From Albifimbria verrucaria (taxonomy: Eukaryota > Ascomycota > Sordariomycetes > Hypocreales > Stachybotryaceae): a stretch of 64,000 nt of DNA. Location of the stretch: contig JAHREC010000045.1 of NCBI GenBank assembly GCA_020081605.1, positions 1,302,001 through 1,366,000 on the forward strand. Direction: 5' to 3'. Below, one piece after another: positions 24,556 to 36,775 of this stretch. Position numbers and translations under genes: made by a program. Every line of letters begins with the position of its first letter. The stretch's first letter is position 1. Below the pieces are notes generated by a model, which saw nothing but the letters and a program-made list of their open reading frames with translations, did not search any database and was not told where the DNA came from.

Positions 24556-25972
24556 ATGGCAAACATGGACAGACATTCTCCAAACTCACAGCCTAGCAAG
24601 GTATGGCAGTCGTTGGTGAAATCGTGTTTACCACCTCAAAACCGCGATGTTGAGTTTTGGTGGCATCACACGGGTTATCAGTTGGCCAAGATGATCGAGG
24701 CAGCGGGCTACACTGTTGAGAGACAATATGAAATACTCTTGTTCCATTACCATTGGATAGTTAGTACCTTTGCTCAACTGCCCGCTTCATGAACTATTCA
24801 TTAACCCTATACACAGGTTCCCCGCCTGGGGCCTGCACCAGAAGCTGACGGTCGCCCCAAATGGAAATCGCGCATGTCCCAAGACTGCTCTCCCTGGAGT
24901 ACTCTTGGAAGTGGAACACGGCAAAGTCTGAGCCCAAGGTTAGTTATTCGTGGGAGGCCTTCAACCCGGGCTCGGACTCCTGCCTGAACCCTCAAAACCA
25001 CGCACTTTCACTCGAGTACATGCGTGACGTCCCAAGAGTGGTTCCAGATGTGGACTTTACTTTGTCTCGACACTTCCTTGGGCTGATCGAGCAAGGCGAC
25101 AGGCAGTCGTCAAGCTTTCTCCATGCCATCGATCACCGCGCTCAAGGTCTCGATCTCAAGTCGTACTTTATCACGCGAGATGAGTCTACGGGGAAAGAGT
25201 GGGATGAAGCCATTACAAAGCTCGACCCGGATAATGCTGCTCATCATACATTGAAAAACTTTCTTACAAATAACTCCGAAGGAAAATTGATGTTCCCAAT
25301 GTATGTTAATTTCCTAGAATTACTTTATGTCATACCATCATTGCTAACATATGATATGCGCAATAGTGTTCTCGCGTGGGATAATGTGGCTCCCAGTAAA
25401 TCGCGCTTGAAGTATTACTTCCTTACAGAGAATACGAGCTTCAAATCTATGCGAGAGATCATGACCATAGGTGGTTTGCATGATATTCCTGAGGAGGCAA
25501 TGCAAGACCTGCGTTCGCTTATTATCACTCTTCTTGAGTTGCCAAATGACTATCCTGAGAATGAAAACTTCCTGATCCCTCCACCAGCTAATAAGAAGTG
25601 GAAAGAGCAAGAGGATCAGGCCAGGACATTTGCCTATTATTTTGACATAGCTGCCGGCCAAGGCAATAAGCCTGATGTCAAATTCTACCTCCCCACTCGT
25701 AGCTTTGGCGGTGACGACTACACCCTGTCGCGCCGCTTGGTGGAGTGGATGAAGATTCATGGCCGTGGTGACTACGGCGAACGCTATCTCAACATGGTGG
25801 ATGCCCTGGCTGAGCATCGTGGCCTTGCAAATGGCAAGGGATTGCATAGTTACATTACCTACCAGTTTGGAAAGGTGGTGTCCCAGATATCAAGTCCTAT
25901 TTGATCCCTGAGACATACCATCCTACCCGATTTGACAATGTTATTCAGAATAGCTCTAGGTTTGATAATTGA
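24556..25972 (+). CDS. Aromatic prenyltransferase, DMATS family (ABBA fold)
   Basis: Soluble, metal-independent prenyltransferase moving a dimethylallyl or longer prenyl group onto an aromatic acceptor. Exons are 24556-24759, 24817-25300 and 25367-25972. The family signature DCSPLEYSWKWN, corresponding to the acceptor-binding DGTPIEYSW region, is at about residue 105, followed by FNPGSD, DFTLSRHFL, KSYFITRDES (diphosphate shield Lys/Tyr), RLKYYFLTENTSF, PDVKFYLPTRSFG and a C-terminal TYQFGK then YLIPETYHP. Two shifts: the C run 24893-24895 and the G pair 25874-25875 each lack one base; without correction the frame stops at 25904. Length (about 430 residues) is normal. Beside an NR-PKS it suggests a prenylated polyketide, though indole or terpenoid acceptors cannot be excluded. 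Confidence 0.92.
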
Positions 25973-26366
25973 GTTATATGATCGTTAATGTTATCAGAAA
26001 TAACGGCAGAAAGATGAAAATACGAGTTCTTGATAGTAATCTTAGAGAAACTCGGTATGGCGCAGCCCTGCATTTGCTCCCTCACCTGGAAACAAGTCTG
26101 CTACCTCAGTCATGCATTTCCTTCAAGCCTTTCATTGAAGGATCCAGATCAAAGAAAAGCGTCTGATTAATGGAAGTTTTAGGAGAACCTTAAACCCTAA
26201 CCCATATCTCCACACCTCTTGAAGCCAGGTAGAATAGTCATGGACTATTCTTTAGAACAGTAGATTTCCCTCCTGTCTTGCATGATGTTTTGCATCAAAG
26301 GGACTCAAATTACAGCTGAGGTAACAATCAATGGCTTTTGAGAGAATATGGCGCCTGGTATTACCC
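25973..26366. other. Convergent 3' spacer
   Basis: 394 bp between the prenyltransferase end and the second regulator's end. Nothing recognised. Confidence 0.5.
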
Positions 26367-27786
26367 TTAGTTAACACCTTCATGGGCTTTCTCGGTTACA
26401 GACATGATTTCTAACTGCTTTGTAGGCCATAGTAACCACACAGCGTATGAGTCGTCCAATGCTTCCCCAACACCTTCTAGAATATGTCGCGCCCAGCCTT
26501 CCAAGTACCAAGTATGATCCAAGGTTTGAAGCAACACAGCGAAGTGGGCTAAAAGTACCAAGGCTGGAGGGCTTTTCCTTTCAATGGGGCTATAAAATCG
26601 TCTTCAATGAAATATAGCCAACGCATCACAATATGTGTCTTTCCTTGTCTGTGTGATAATGGTTCCTTTGCTGTACCGAATACGCCACGAAAACAATCTG
26701 AAAGAGCGGAGCGCATGGATTCGAGAAGATCTTTATATGGTTGTTCAAATGACGCAAACCAGCTCGTTAAATCATTCAGTGGCTCCTCCCACTGTATATA
26801 CACATCTCTCGTCATGGCGATTGGCACCTCCTTGGGAGGTTGTTGTGCAGGAGATGAACCACGGAGACCATCCATGATTACCTCCATTCCCATAGTCTCA
26901 ACGATGAATCTGACGCCTCGGAACGATTCCCACCACGCCACCTGATCGCCATCTGCGACAACTAGCAGATGGCCTTTCTTTCGTGTCTTCGCAAACATGC
27001 ATCGGCAAATGAGCACTGTCGCGACGTAGAGCGGTGAGCAGTTCCGCAGATCCAGTTGAGGAAGCAGATCCATAACTTCGCGTATGGCTAATGAGAGGTG
27101 CAATTCGGCTAGTTTCTCGTACCGATCGCGCTGTGTGTGTTTACATCGTGTGAGGTGAAAGGCAGATAAGGCTAGAATGAGGCGTAGGACGTAATGATGC
27201 TCAAAAGAAAGACGTGGCACCTGGCTACGCCAACTGTTGTCGTCATCCGATGTGATGAAGGTATCACTCATGTAATGATGGAATAGCTGGATATCATCCA
27301 CATTGAGCGAACCACTTTGCTGACCGTGTACTGTATCAGCCGTCGCAGCAGGTGTATCTCTTCGAGTAGCATTCTGGATAGAGGGGCTGGTCGCGTCTTA
27401 AAAGGTCGGCCTCTCTTTTTTGGCTGCTTGCTTGTGGTAAGATCTGGCACGGAGCAGATCCAGGAGTTTCAAAATCGCATGTAAACGCAGATCGGGTGCA
27501 GTTTGTACAAGATGGTTTAACCTCATCGCACTTGGTGTGCACTTGTTAGCAAACGAGGGGTGACAAGACATGTAGACTTAAGGAAGGCTAGTCATTGAGA
27601 CAGCTGCTATACCTTTACACGCCGGATTTTACACGTGCGGCACCCGTTCCGAGATTTCCTGTGTGACCTGCGTTGGATAGGACGGCACAGCCAGCCCGGA
27701 GATGGGTGCGGGTTCGTCTTTATTGTGTCATCTGCCTCGGCTATGCACCCCTTCTGCAAGGGCATTCCTGTTCCTTCACAAGCCAT
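26367..27786 (-). CDS. Zn2Cys6 transcription factor with AT-hook-like segment
   Basis: Fungal regulator. Exon 1 (27786-27613) ends within the zinc cluster and exon 2 (27530-26367) completes it: GCRTCKIRRVK joined to CDEVKPSCTNCTRSAFTC gives C-x2-C-x6-C-x6-C-x2-C-x6-C. An intron at exactly this place is common in the family. A basic PKKRGRPFK stretch resembles an AT-hook or nuclear signal. Downstream comes the fungal regulator middle region (HHYMSDTFIT, LRLILALSAFHLTR, ELHLSLAIREV). Breaks occur in the G runs 27383-27386 and 26586-26589, each one base short, and another near 27461. The start Met is uncertain because the frame is open further upstream. It may control the prenyltransferase or the diterpene block. 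Confidence 0.85.
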
Positions 27787-28230
27787 CCCCGCCTCTTTGC
27801 CACGTTGTACGAGGGTCAAGGGCAAATGAAGGTATGGCACGCGGTGGGTGTGAGAGCCGGTTGAGGGAGACTCGGGGCGGGAGCTTATGCAAGGGACTAT
27901 GGTAGGCATCAAATGCCGTTCCTGACTGAGGACCATACAGGTTAAGATATATGGATCCTGTCCGTGTTGAAATACGAAATTTTTGATTGGTCAACACTCG
28001 TATGCGAGTCATGGACAACTAATCCACTTTAACTCCCGCAACAATGATCACGATGTGATTTTGCGAAGGCGACTTGTTTGCAGGCTCAATTAATCTAAAC
28101 ACAATGATCTAAGGTCTATCTAATTGCTTTGTCTATGACAGGCTGGTATGTTGAATGTACTATTACAATTAAAGAACATGGGCGAGTTTATTAGTGAAGA
28201 CCATGGCACTGCCACCACATGAACCGGTCT
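27787..28230. other. Intergenic region upstream of second regulator
   Basis: 444 bp containing the regulator promoter and the 3' end of the PLAC8 gene. No other feature is seen. Confidence 0.45.
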
Positions 28231-28821
28231 TCATTTCCCATCATTCATTTCCCTGGGGTACCCTTGGGGGTACTCTTGAGGGTACGCTGGTGGAGCAGGG
28301 ACATGCATGGCCTCTGAGACAGGTTGGTAGCCCCGAACGTCAACACCTGCGTTGGACTGGCGTGCCTTGACCTCCTTTTCTTGTTGAATCAAAGCACAGC
28401 AGAGGCACCAGTATGAGGTGCAACAATCCCCGCAGCCACTTCCTTCAATACCGTACTTCTCTCTGATTTCGCCTCGTTTCATTGTATTCAGGCTTTTTGC
28501 GTTGTCAGCAATTGTAAAACCCTAGATTCCACGAAGTGCAAAGAGACCCATTGTGAGGCACTTACATCCATGCGCTCCATGTGAATACTTGGACACCCAA
28601 AAATAACCCGCAGTCACCGTTAATATTCTCAACTTCACCCCAGTACTTTTCAAGCGTTGTGAAGTTCGTCCAAAGACTGCGAGTCTCTTGTTAGCGGTGA
28701 TGTTTATCTGTGCTCAAGAAATACGCACTTATGCAAGGGAGAAATGTGCTGAGAAGGCAAGAGTCACAGGGAGAGCATGACATAAGGCTACTGCCCCATT
28801 CTGGTCTCCCTGATTTGCCAT
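28231..28821 (-). CDS. PLAC8-family Cys-rich protein
   Basis: Small Cys-rich, probably membrane-associated protein. Exons are 28821-28729, 28676-28566 and 28492-28231. The PLAC8 signature is complete: CSPCDSCLLSTFLPCI in exon 1, IIFGRTSQRL and ENINGDCGLF in exon 2, and GSGCGDCCTSYWCLCC with ALIQQEKEV in exon 3. A Pro/Tyr-rich tail follows (APPAYPQEYPQGYPREM). Two breaks were seen: the C run 28638-28641 needs a fifth base, and near the start the C run 28808-28810 needs one more so that the first ATG joins the conserved frame. Length is about 155 residues. Family members are linked to cell size or metal handling; the role here is unknown. It sits between a regulator and the diterpene synthase on the same strand. 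Confidence 0.85.
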
Positions 28822-29863
28822 AATGATAATGATGTAGATTCTCCAAATGCACTGGCTCCCAGACTGTCTAATCAAGTAGAGTTTGGTGAAGAATTTAAGA
28901 GCAAACAGGAAATTTAGATAAATACTAAAGAACAGCGTCGTGTCAATTGTTTAAATATTCTAATTAGATGAATATGGAACGCTCCCGGCTTAAGTTAGTC
29001 GCAATTTGGTATTCACTTTTTTCATCATAACTTCAAACATGAAAGCGTCTTAAACTAAAGATGCCCGTATTCAAATACGATAATCCAGTAAATGAGCCAT
29101 CGTTTAGGAACTGACACTTAGCTGATAATCAACCAATAACATCCCTTACGGCACAACAGGCTGCGCCCCACAATCCCACTCTTTGCAACGCCAACGCAAG
29201 TATTACAAACAAGACCGATAATTACGTACTGGTCGTGTCTTAAGCTCACGAAGAAGTGGGAAGCTACGTTATATTATGGCTACCCTAGAAAAGCTTTTGT
29301 GCCTACATATCCAGAGGTATGAAGGCAGTAATCTGCCCAATCTGAGTGGAGCCAAGCATCCTACATTTTATGTTCTGGCATACAACTCTTGCTCTTTGCC
29401 TTATATTAATATGGAATGTTAATTAATCTCATACTACATGATCTTCGATATCACCAATCATTGCCCTGAGTGGGTTTGCTGGTTATTGATGTTCCCGGCT
29501 TTACTGTTATGAGTTTGATGTTATTTCGTCCTCCAAAGAACTAAGTCGTATTCCCGACAGTCTTTGATGTCACTCGAGGCCATAAAACGTACCAAGAAAA
29601 CCAATAACTCAGGTAATGTAATCATATACATTATGTGTCATCGTCTGTTAAGCGCAAAAACCCAACCACTGAATCTATCATACTCCTCCCACGCCGTGTC
29701 GAATGTAAACAGACCCTTGAGACAATCGCTATGATTTCAAGTTTTACAATATAACAGCCTCTTAAATTGTTCAATGAGTTAAGCTAGATGCCGGAATACC
29801 TTTCGTTTCAGCAACAGCTTGATCCACACATAGGTTTGAGGTCTGCATAAGACACACTCTAGC
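28822..29863. other. AT-rich intergenic region
   Basis: About 1 kb, strongly AT-rich, between the PLAC8 start and the diterpene synthase stop. No gene, tRNA or repeat is seen. It must contain the PLAC8 promoter. Confidence 0.45.
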
Positions 29864-32800
29864 CTACCTTGTTCTCGTCCCAATATCGCTCAGAATATAT
29901 ACTTGTCCATAAATATCAGTGACATTCACAAACAATCGCAGTGCACTGAGAACTCCTGAGGCCGCATCTCCAAGCTCATGCTCCAGTGCTGAGAATGCAT
30001 TATCAATACCATGTCGTTCATATTCGGCAATCCATAGGAGTTCCTCTTTTATGCGCTTTGCCGACCCCAAGGTAAACTCGGGGAAATTGGCAGAGTTCAG
30101 GTTTAGCTCTTGGACATCGCGCTTAAGTGAGCCGGCATCGTTGTACATCCGGCATAAGCTGGCCAAATGTCTGCACAAGTCCTCAGCGAGGTAACTTATG
30201 CGGGCCGACGAATCAAAGACAGCTGGCGTCTTTTGTCCGAACGTATGAACTAGACAACTAAAGAATGCAAAAGAAAATGGACAAGATGTGTGATCGGCCG
30301 AGGTACTGCCAACCCACTGATAAAACGTCCGTCCAGGGTTCTGATACGTGTGAACACTTTGTTCTGTATCGCTTCCCGCTGTTGCGTAGCCATTTTTATC
30401 TATTTGTGAGTGGCCATGACAGGGTACTTCTGCCCTATCTTGTTGGTAAAATCGATGATTGTCCTCTGCATGATCAATGTGCGCGAGTAAGAACGTCTTT
30501 AGCTCATAAGCTAAGCGCTTCTGATGAGAAGCAGGACTGGCAATTACCGCCTTGTGAAGTAGCACATGCCGGGCGAACCTGGTCATTACATTTCGAATGC
30601 TTTCCAATGAGTGGCTGTGGTCTGAAGTAACTCGTGTAGTTTTATCAGAATGATGCTGCTGCGTCTTAGCTTGACCTTCCTCTGGTCGATGGGTAGCCCG
30701 GCCCTGGGCTTCTGTGGAGGCAGCCACATTCTTGAGAACTTCGGAAACGATGTCTCTGACGGCGTCCAAATTTCCGACAAAATGCTTTTCAACGACACCC
30801 TCCATATACTCGTCTGCTCGGAAATTGAGTATAGACAGGACCATCATCTCGTTCAGTATAGGAAGCTCAACAAACGAGCCTTGAGCCGCTGCGCAAGCGG
30901 TGAAAGCCAAGGGAACCATAGAGAGATATTTATCTTTGCCCTTTGCAGCCCTCGGAAATATCTCAACGGGTTGTTTTTGGAGAGCACGTAGAGCGTAGCA
31001 TGCCTGCGTTTCCGCAGCATAAAGCAATAGAGGATCGATATTGGCCATTACCGATATACGCGTAAGCAGAGATCCAGTTTCTCTCATACGTTGAATCATC
31101 TTGTCGGGGAGACCTATAGTGGCTTGAAGTCTGGACTCTCCCTGCCTTTCCATTGTTGGAAGGGGATAAGTGCGGCAGCGATACAATATGCCTCAGAAAG
31201 CATATTGGAGGCATAGCTAACCTTTTCTACCCAGACATAGGACCCAATTCGCCAGTCATTGCGTTGCGAATGCAGGTAGGTTTTGCCCTGGCCATAGCGG
31301 CGGCAATACCGTAATTTTCTGGCCTAATGGCTCGTATAAATGGAAGTTCTGATAGCCATCCCAAGGCCAGGATCGCATACGCTGTAGCTTCGCAGTTTCC
31401 CACCCCAACTTCCATTGTTTTGTTGAGAGTGCAGTATCTTAATGAGAATATGCAAAGCTACCATTGGGATGTGTTCCTGAAGACTAGGGTAATGCTAAAA
31501 ACCCTGCCAAAACGCTGTCCTGCTGATAAAGCAGTGAATATGCACGACCAAGCAGAAGCATCCAGTAAAGCTCTTTAAGATGCTGCGAACAAGGTTAGTC
31601 TTGAAACTTGCACAGATTTGCAGTCTTAACTCACCCATTTCTCTTTACATGACCGCCAAATGCCTGGGTTGTGAGAAACTGTGTCGCATTCGCAATTTGC
31701 GACACATAAGAAGCATTCTTGTCTGCCGGCATCGTCAAAAGACAAATCAAAACATTGCAGTTAGCGCTGAAACTAGGGTTTCTCTCGCCAACATATGTCC
31801 TGAACGCGCCACACTCCCTGTCATCGAATTTCTTGATCAGACCGTCAACACTGTATGGCCTCCCAAGGTAGGCAAGTGTCAGGATTGATCTGGACGTATC
31901 GTCAGCATCAGGTGTTGTCTCTGGAGCTATCGGGATGCAGGATTAGCACACAGCATAATGAAATTGATGAGGTTACACGTACTGAACCCGACCACTCCAT
32001 GCTGGTTATCTAGTGATTTCTCAAGATAGGTGGCAATTTGATCTTGATCGGTTTGATCAATGCTAACCCCAACCTCCATAAACGTCGATGCAATCTTGAA
32101 TAACGATTAGCCTCAAGAGTCATGGCATGTTATATCTGTAACTTACCCAGGTCAACTCGAAAATACTGGTTGGCCAGGCGCAGGGCACACTGCCGTTCCC
32201 TTGCCCTACTCCGTGCTTGATCACTGTTCTCAAGTAATCTTCTGCTTTTTGGTCCCATATGGAGCTTTTCATCAGGTAGGCTGCTGTGGATGAAGGTGAA
32301 CACATCATAGATCCATTCGCCTCCCGCCAGGGACGAACACGATCAAAGTCAATGTAGCCAACCATAGCTTCGAGCGAGTGATACAAGGTAGAAGGGCCTT
32401 TGTAGATCATTTCAAGCGGCAGCCTGGCCATCTTAACATTGCGTAGAGATATGCAATAAGCCATCTGGGGAAACGCAAGTTGGATACCTTCTTGCTCGAG
32501 CAAGGCCAGGTGTTGAGGAACAAGGAGCTCTAAGCCGACTTGGTCGCTTGCTCTAACGTCCCAGGCCACTAGCATTCTCTCAAGGGCTGCAGTCGCCTTC
32601 TGAATTCTATTTGACCAATCGATTCGCTCTTCTTGGTTCTGAGATGCCTTTAAGTGTTTTTGTAATGCAAGAAGTGCAGCAGCTGTGTTCAAAATGCCAT
32701 CGGCTGCTGTGGCATATGCCTCCCAACCACCGCATGGCAGCTGCTGCTCTAATATAAATTTGAAAGATTCAGGAAAGAGCCATTGGTGGTCGTCATTGCC

Positions 32801-32932
32801 TGTTCTCTTCTGTAACATGGACACCCAAGCAGTATCATAGATGGATGGAGACATGGAGCCAAAGCCGCGAGTGGTGGTACAATTCGCAACCAAGCTTCTT
32901 AAAAGCTCCTCGGCTTGCTTTTGAGTCGACAT
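29864..32932 (-). CDS. Bifunctional diterpene synthase (copalyl diphosphate synthase / kaurene synthase type)
   Basis: Two-domain terpene synthase of the fungal CPS/KS type that cyclises geranylgeranyl diphosphate to a labdane diphosphate and on to a diterpene. Exon 1 is 32932-32147 (start MSTQKQ; conserved SPSIYDTAW). Later exons cover about 32086-31970, 31925-31642 and 31590-29864. The class II acid motif is PDADDTS (DxDD) near 31900. The class I domain has DEYME, corresponding to the fungal DEFFE metal motif, and the NSE-like YNDAGSLKRD followed by NLNSANFPEF. Both active sites therefore look intact, and total length of about 930 residues is normal. Breaks lie at 31162-31165 (G run, one short), 31281-31284 (T run, one short), near 31652 and near 31405. 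The product stereochemistry cannot be told. Flanking P450 and GMC genes fit a diterpenoid pathway. Confidence 0.92.
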
Positions 32933-33931
32933 TATCAAATCAAGCTGTCAGGCACCTTGGGTCTTTTTATGAATACAAAAGTTGTGTTTGAGATGAGTGG
33001 ACAAGAGGAACCGTTGAGATTCAGAAGTGAATTTGTTTTTATAACATGTTGTTATCGCAAGCCCAAGCTCATATTTAACCACCTTGAAGTGCATGGCCAC
33101 TCTCTGAGGTACTCTTACTACCTGCTTCGACTTGACATAAGAGTTCATACGCCCTACGATCATTGCAAATCCGACTGTAACCCAAATGCGAAGTCTCTTT
33201 CGATTTGAACATGGGCATTATCATCCTTCTAGAGCGTGAATGTATGAGAGGTTTCAGGACACCATTACTGCAATTATTCAGTTAGTACTCTATGGATAGA
33301 AAATTGATCCCTGTTCACGGAAGTAGAGTGGCAGCGTGTCACCTCATGCCTTCTCAATAGCTCCGCATACCTTTACTGTAATGCTGTGGTTGCACCCTGT
33401 GGCACACTGCAACGATACGGGCGGAACTAAGTCGGGTTGTGCAAGGCTCTGCAAAACACACATGCTGGAGATAAATATTTTTCTAAGGATCACCCCAAAT
33501 GCTACCCATAGTGTCGGATTCATGCTTGACCCTCATGCACGAATATGAGCTATCATGCCAATTCCTCCGAGATTTACTCCGTAGGATTGCTCGTACATGG
33601 ACAATCTTCCTGCTCTCTCCAAGACTTGAAGGATGAGTCCAGCCGTCCACCGATGTAACAGATGCGACATGGCGTTGGGAGGCCACCCAACTGCATTAGT
33701 TTCATCGCATGCAGGCTTGACTCGCAACAGGACCAACAGCTCAGCATGACGAGTAATTCTCCTGCTGTTTTAGAGGGCCATAATTTTCCTCCTGATCTTG
33801 CAGATCTTCTAGCAAAATCGTTTGTTTGGGATTCGTACCAAGAGTGTGCGTTCACCATATTCACTGATTATCATTAGTGAGCTGATAGCATTGTACCCGT
33901 GTGGTAGGCGTCCTACTCTTAGCTATTCAGT
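32933..33931. promoter_or_regulatory. Divergent promoter region, diterpene synthase / GMC oxidoreductase
   Basis: 999 bp between divergent starts. A short minus-strand open frame (33574-33864) has no family resemblance. Likely promoters for both enzymes. Confidence 0.4.
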
Positions 33932-35810
33932 ATGGACTCCAAGTATGATTACATTGTCATTGGCGGTGGAACATCTGGACTCGTCGTTGCTTCAAGACTA
34001 ACTGAAGATTCCAACACAAATGTCCTTGTTCTTGAAGCAGGCGGTGACCACTCTGCTCACCCCCAAGTCCAAACGCCGGGCTTCTGGCCCGCGAACATTG
34101 GGTCACCCGATCGTGACTGGAGTTATACTACAGTGCCGCAGGCAAGTATCAATGGAAACGAAATGATGTTAGATCTATCGCGTCATGCTAACACCTATTT
34201 AGAAAGGGCTTGAGGGTAAAGTTGTCCCCCTCGTCCAAGGTAAGCTCCTCGGCGGCTCTAGCTCAATCAATAGCATGGCCTTTGTCTCCAACTCAAAGAC
34301 AGCTATCGATGCCTGGGGCAAGTTCGGAAACCATGACTGGAGCTGGGAGGCGCTAGCACCTTACTACAAAAAGTTCCATACCTTATCGCGCCCGTCTGAT
34401 GCAACTGTCGAGCATCTGCGTCTGAACATTGACGATGCTCTTCATTCCGATGGTCCGGTCCATGTCTCCTTTCCAGAAGACACCAAGAACCCTTTAACAT
34501 CTGCCTGGGTTAATGCCTTCGCAACCCTTGGTCTCCCATCCAACAGCGATCCCTTTACTGGCACAATGATGGGTGGTTATATAAATTCAGCCACCATTGA
34601 TGCCAAAACTCGAACTCAGAGCAGCGCAGCCATATCATATTTCGAACCCGTTAAAAGCAGGTCGAACTTGCATGTCGAAACAGGTGTCCTTGTACATAGG
34701 ATCATCTTCGACACAACAGGCGAAAACCCCAAAGCCATCGGCGTCGAGTTGGTGAAGGAGGTCACACCACCATCTTTAATGCTAGTAAAGAGATCATCTT
34801 AGCAGCAGGCACCGTTGGTACTCCAAAACTGCTTGAGCTCTCAGGCGTTGGGGGTCGAGACCGACTCGAGAATCTCGGTATCAAGGTCATTGTTGACAAC
34901 CCCAACGTTGGCGAAAATTTCCAAGACCATGCCAGTGTCGGCCTGAGCTTCGAAGTCATGGATGGGATCAAGACTCTAGACAGCCTCAACAGACAGGAGC
35001 CCGAAGCAATTCAGGAAGCGATGATGCAGTATATGCAAGACAAAACGGGTCCATTCTCTTCCAACTCCAATATCGCCGCAGCAATGCTTCCCTGCCTGAA
35101 CTTCTTAATGGATCAGATGCCGCTTTGGAACTCGATGAGGTTATTGAAGGTCTTTGGGACGACAAAATCATTGACGATGACTTCACTCCAGAGCATTCCG
35201 CCTTTGTTCGATCTGTGTTGGGCAAGCCGACAGAACCCACTGCCAATGTATTTGCTTTTGAGGCGGGTGCTAACTTTCTCCCTGAAGTTGGCGGTGATAT
35301 CATGTCAAGCAAGCAGATTCAGGGCAACTTTCTCAGTATTTGTGCTTATCTCTATTTCCCTTTGTCCCGGGGCAGCATTCACATCACATCTTCCGACCCA
35401 GCACAGAAGCCCGCCATCAACCCACGTTATCTCGAGCATCCTTTGGACCTGGAATTGATGGCGCGTCACTTGAGCTTCATTGAGACACTTATCCGCACTG
35501 AGCCATTGAGTAAATGTCTCAAGCCAAATGGCCGACGAAGTCATGGTGCGCCCACCGACCTTCGTGACCTTAACGCGACCAAAGCATACATCAAAAGGCA
35601 GCATTAAGTGCATGGCACCTAACAAGCTCATGCGCTATGCTTCCTCGGAATAAGGGGTGTCGTAGATTCGGAACTTTGCGTACATGGTGTCCAGGGCTTG
35701 CGTATTGTTGATGCCAGTATCATGCCCATTGCAACTCGGGGAATCCCCAGTCTACTGTCTACGCAGTGGCGGAACGAGCCGCCAGTCTCATCAAACTAGG
35801 CAATGCATGA
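33932..35810 (+). CDS. GMC-family FAD oxidoreductase
   Basis: Glucose-methanol-choline oxidoreductase (alcohol oxidase or dehydrogenase). Exon 1 is 33932-34141; exon 2 starts at 34203. The intron between them begins with GC (CAG-GCAAGT) and ends TTTAG, a rare GC-AG type. The dinucleotide-binding motif is IVIGGGTSGLVVASRL followed by VLVLEAGG. Next are LLGGSSSINSM (GMC signature 1), LAAGTVGTPKLLELSGVG (signature 2), NVGENFQDHA, and a C-terminal WHLTSSCAM with the catalytic His, GVVDSELRVHG and VYAVAERAASLIK. There is no signal peptide, so it is probably intracellular. Breaks occur near 34757, near 35088, at the A run 35593-35596, near 35655 and at the G run 35738-35741. It may oxidise an alcohol on the diterpene. 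Confidence 0.9.
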
Positions 35811-36775
35811 AAACGGAAGCTAAACATACAGTAGTTTTAATGGACATCAAAAGTCCTTAGAATCAAAGGCTAGTTACACGTTTCGTAAAAGCATGAAGCA
35901 CGCATATAAAATAGGGACTGTGACTTTTGTAAAAGATTGGCTGCCTCGGTCTCTGCCTCGGTCTTTCTCTTTCGATCTGCCCTCTTGTATCCAATTAGAA
36001 ACCGGTTTCAGTCGCAGATACTACGTTAGCTAGGCTCATGTAACCCTATGCTCCCTCACGGCCGAGGTCCCTCACAACAATATCTACAGAGACAGCCGAC
36101 CAGATAACACCTGCAATGTAACAAGGAAGCATTTTTCTTTTGAGAAACACTACTCGGCAGTTACAAAGGTTGCAATTAGCGTCCAAGAATGGGAGGACCG
36201 AGGCATACCGAAGTCCCCTGGAATCCGCCCAGGATATAGTACGGAGGAAATCTCCTTTCCTGGAGCACATCCTGGCGGGACGGTGATTCCACCATTCCGC
36301 CCATCCCGCCCATGCATCCCTGTAACAATAGGTGGTGTTTGGTAGCGTACTGAGACCTGCAGATCAGGATCTTCTCCGGGCGTTGAAGGGTTTTGACTTG
36401 GAGTAAGGATGCTACAAATTTTTGTGGCGTGTGACAGTGCAATTGCATAATGAAACCCTGACCATAAAGGGATGGAGGGTCGTTCTCGTTGAAACGTGAG
36501 GGGAAGGATATATTCCTTGTGGCTGGAGTGCGAGTTGGACCTTCTATACCGAGACTTGGAGGAATCTCTACTGTTACATGCGGAGTAAGTGCCCGCTCAT
36601 GCTTTTTACAGGTCGCCACCATGTGTTCAACATGAGATTGAATAGTTATTCCTATACACTTTTGAACGTACCCATTTCAATAATCTGATAATGTCCTTGG
36701 ATGAGCCTTAGCAAATCTCTAGCAAAGCAATAAGCATCGATCCTACTATAGTTTCGTTTTTGAGTATCTGCTACG
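35811..36775. other. Intergenic region with one unassigned open frame
   Basis: 965 bp. A minus-strand frame of 148 codons (36622-36176) has a short stretch NISFPSRFNENDPPSLYG faintly like a lectin beta-strand repeat, too weak to call. A small direct repeat (GCCTCGGTCT twice, about 35943-35964) is present. Confidence 0.3.

Noticed and set aside
36176..36622. Minus-strand frame faintly like an H-type lectin strand pattern
   Set aside because: The similarity is a single short stretch and no neighbouring exon extends it.
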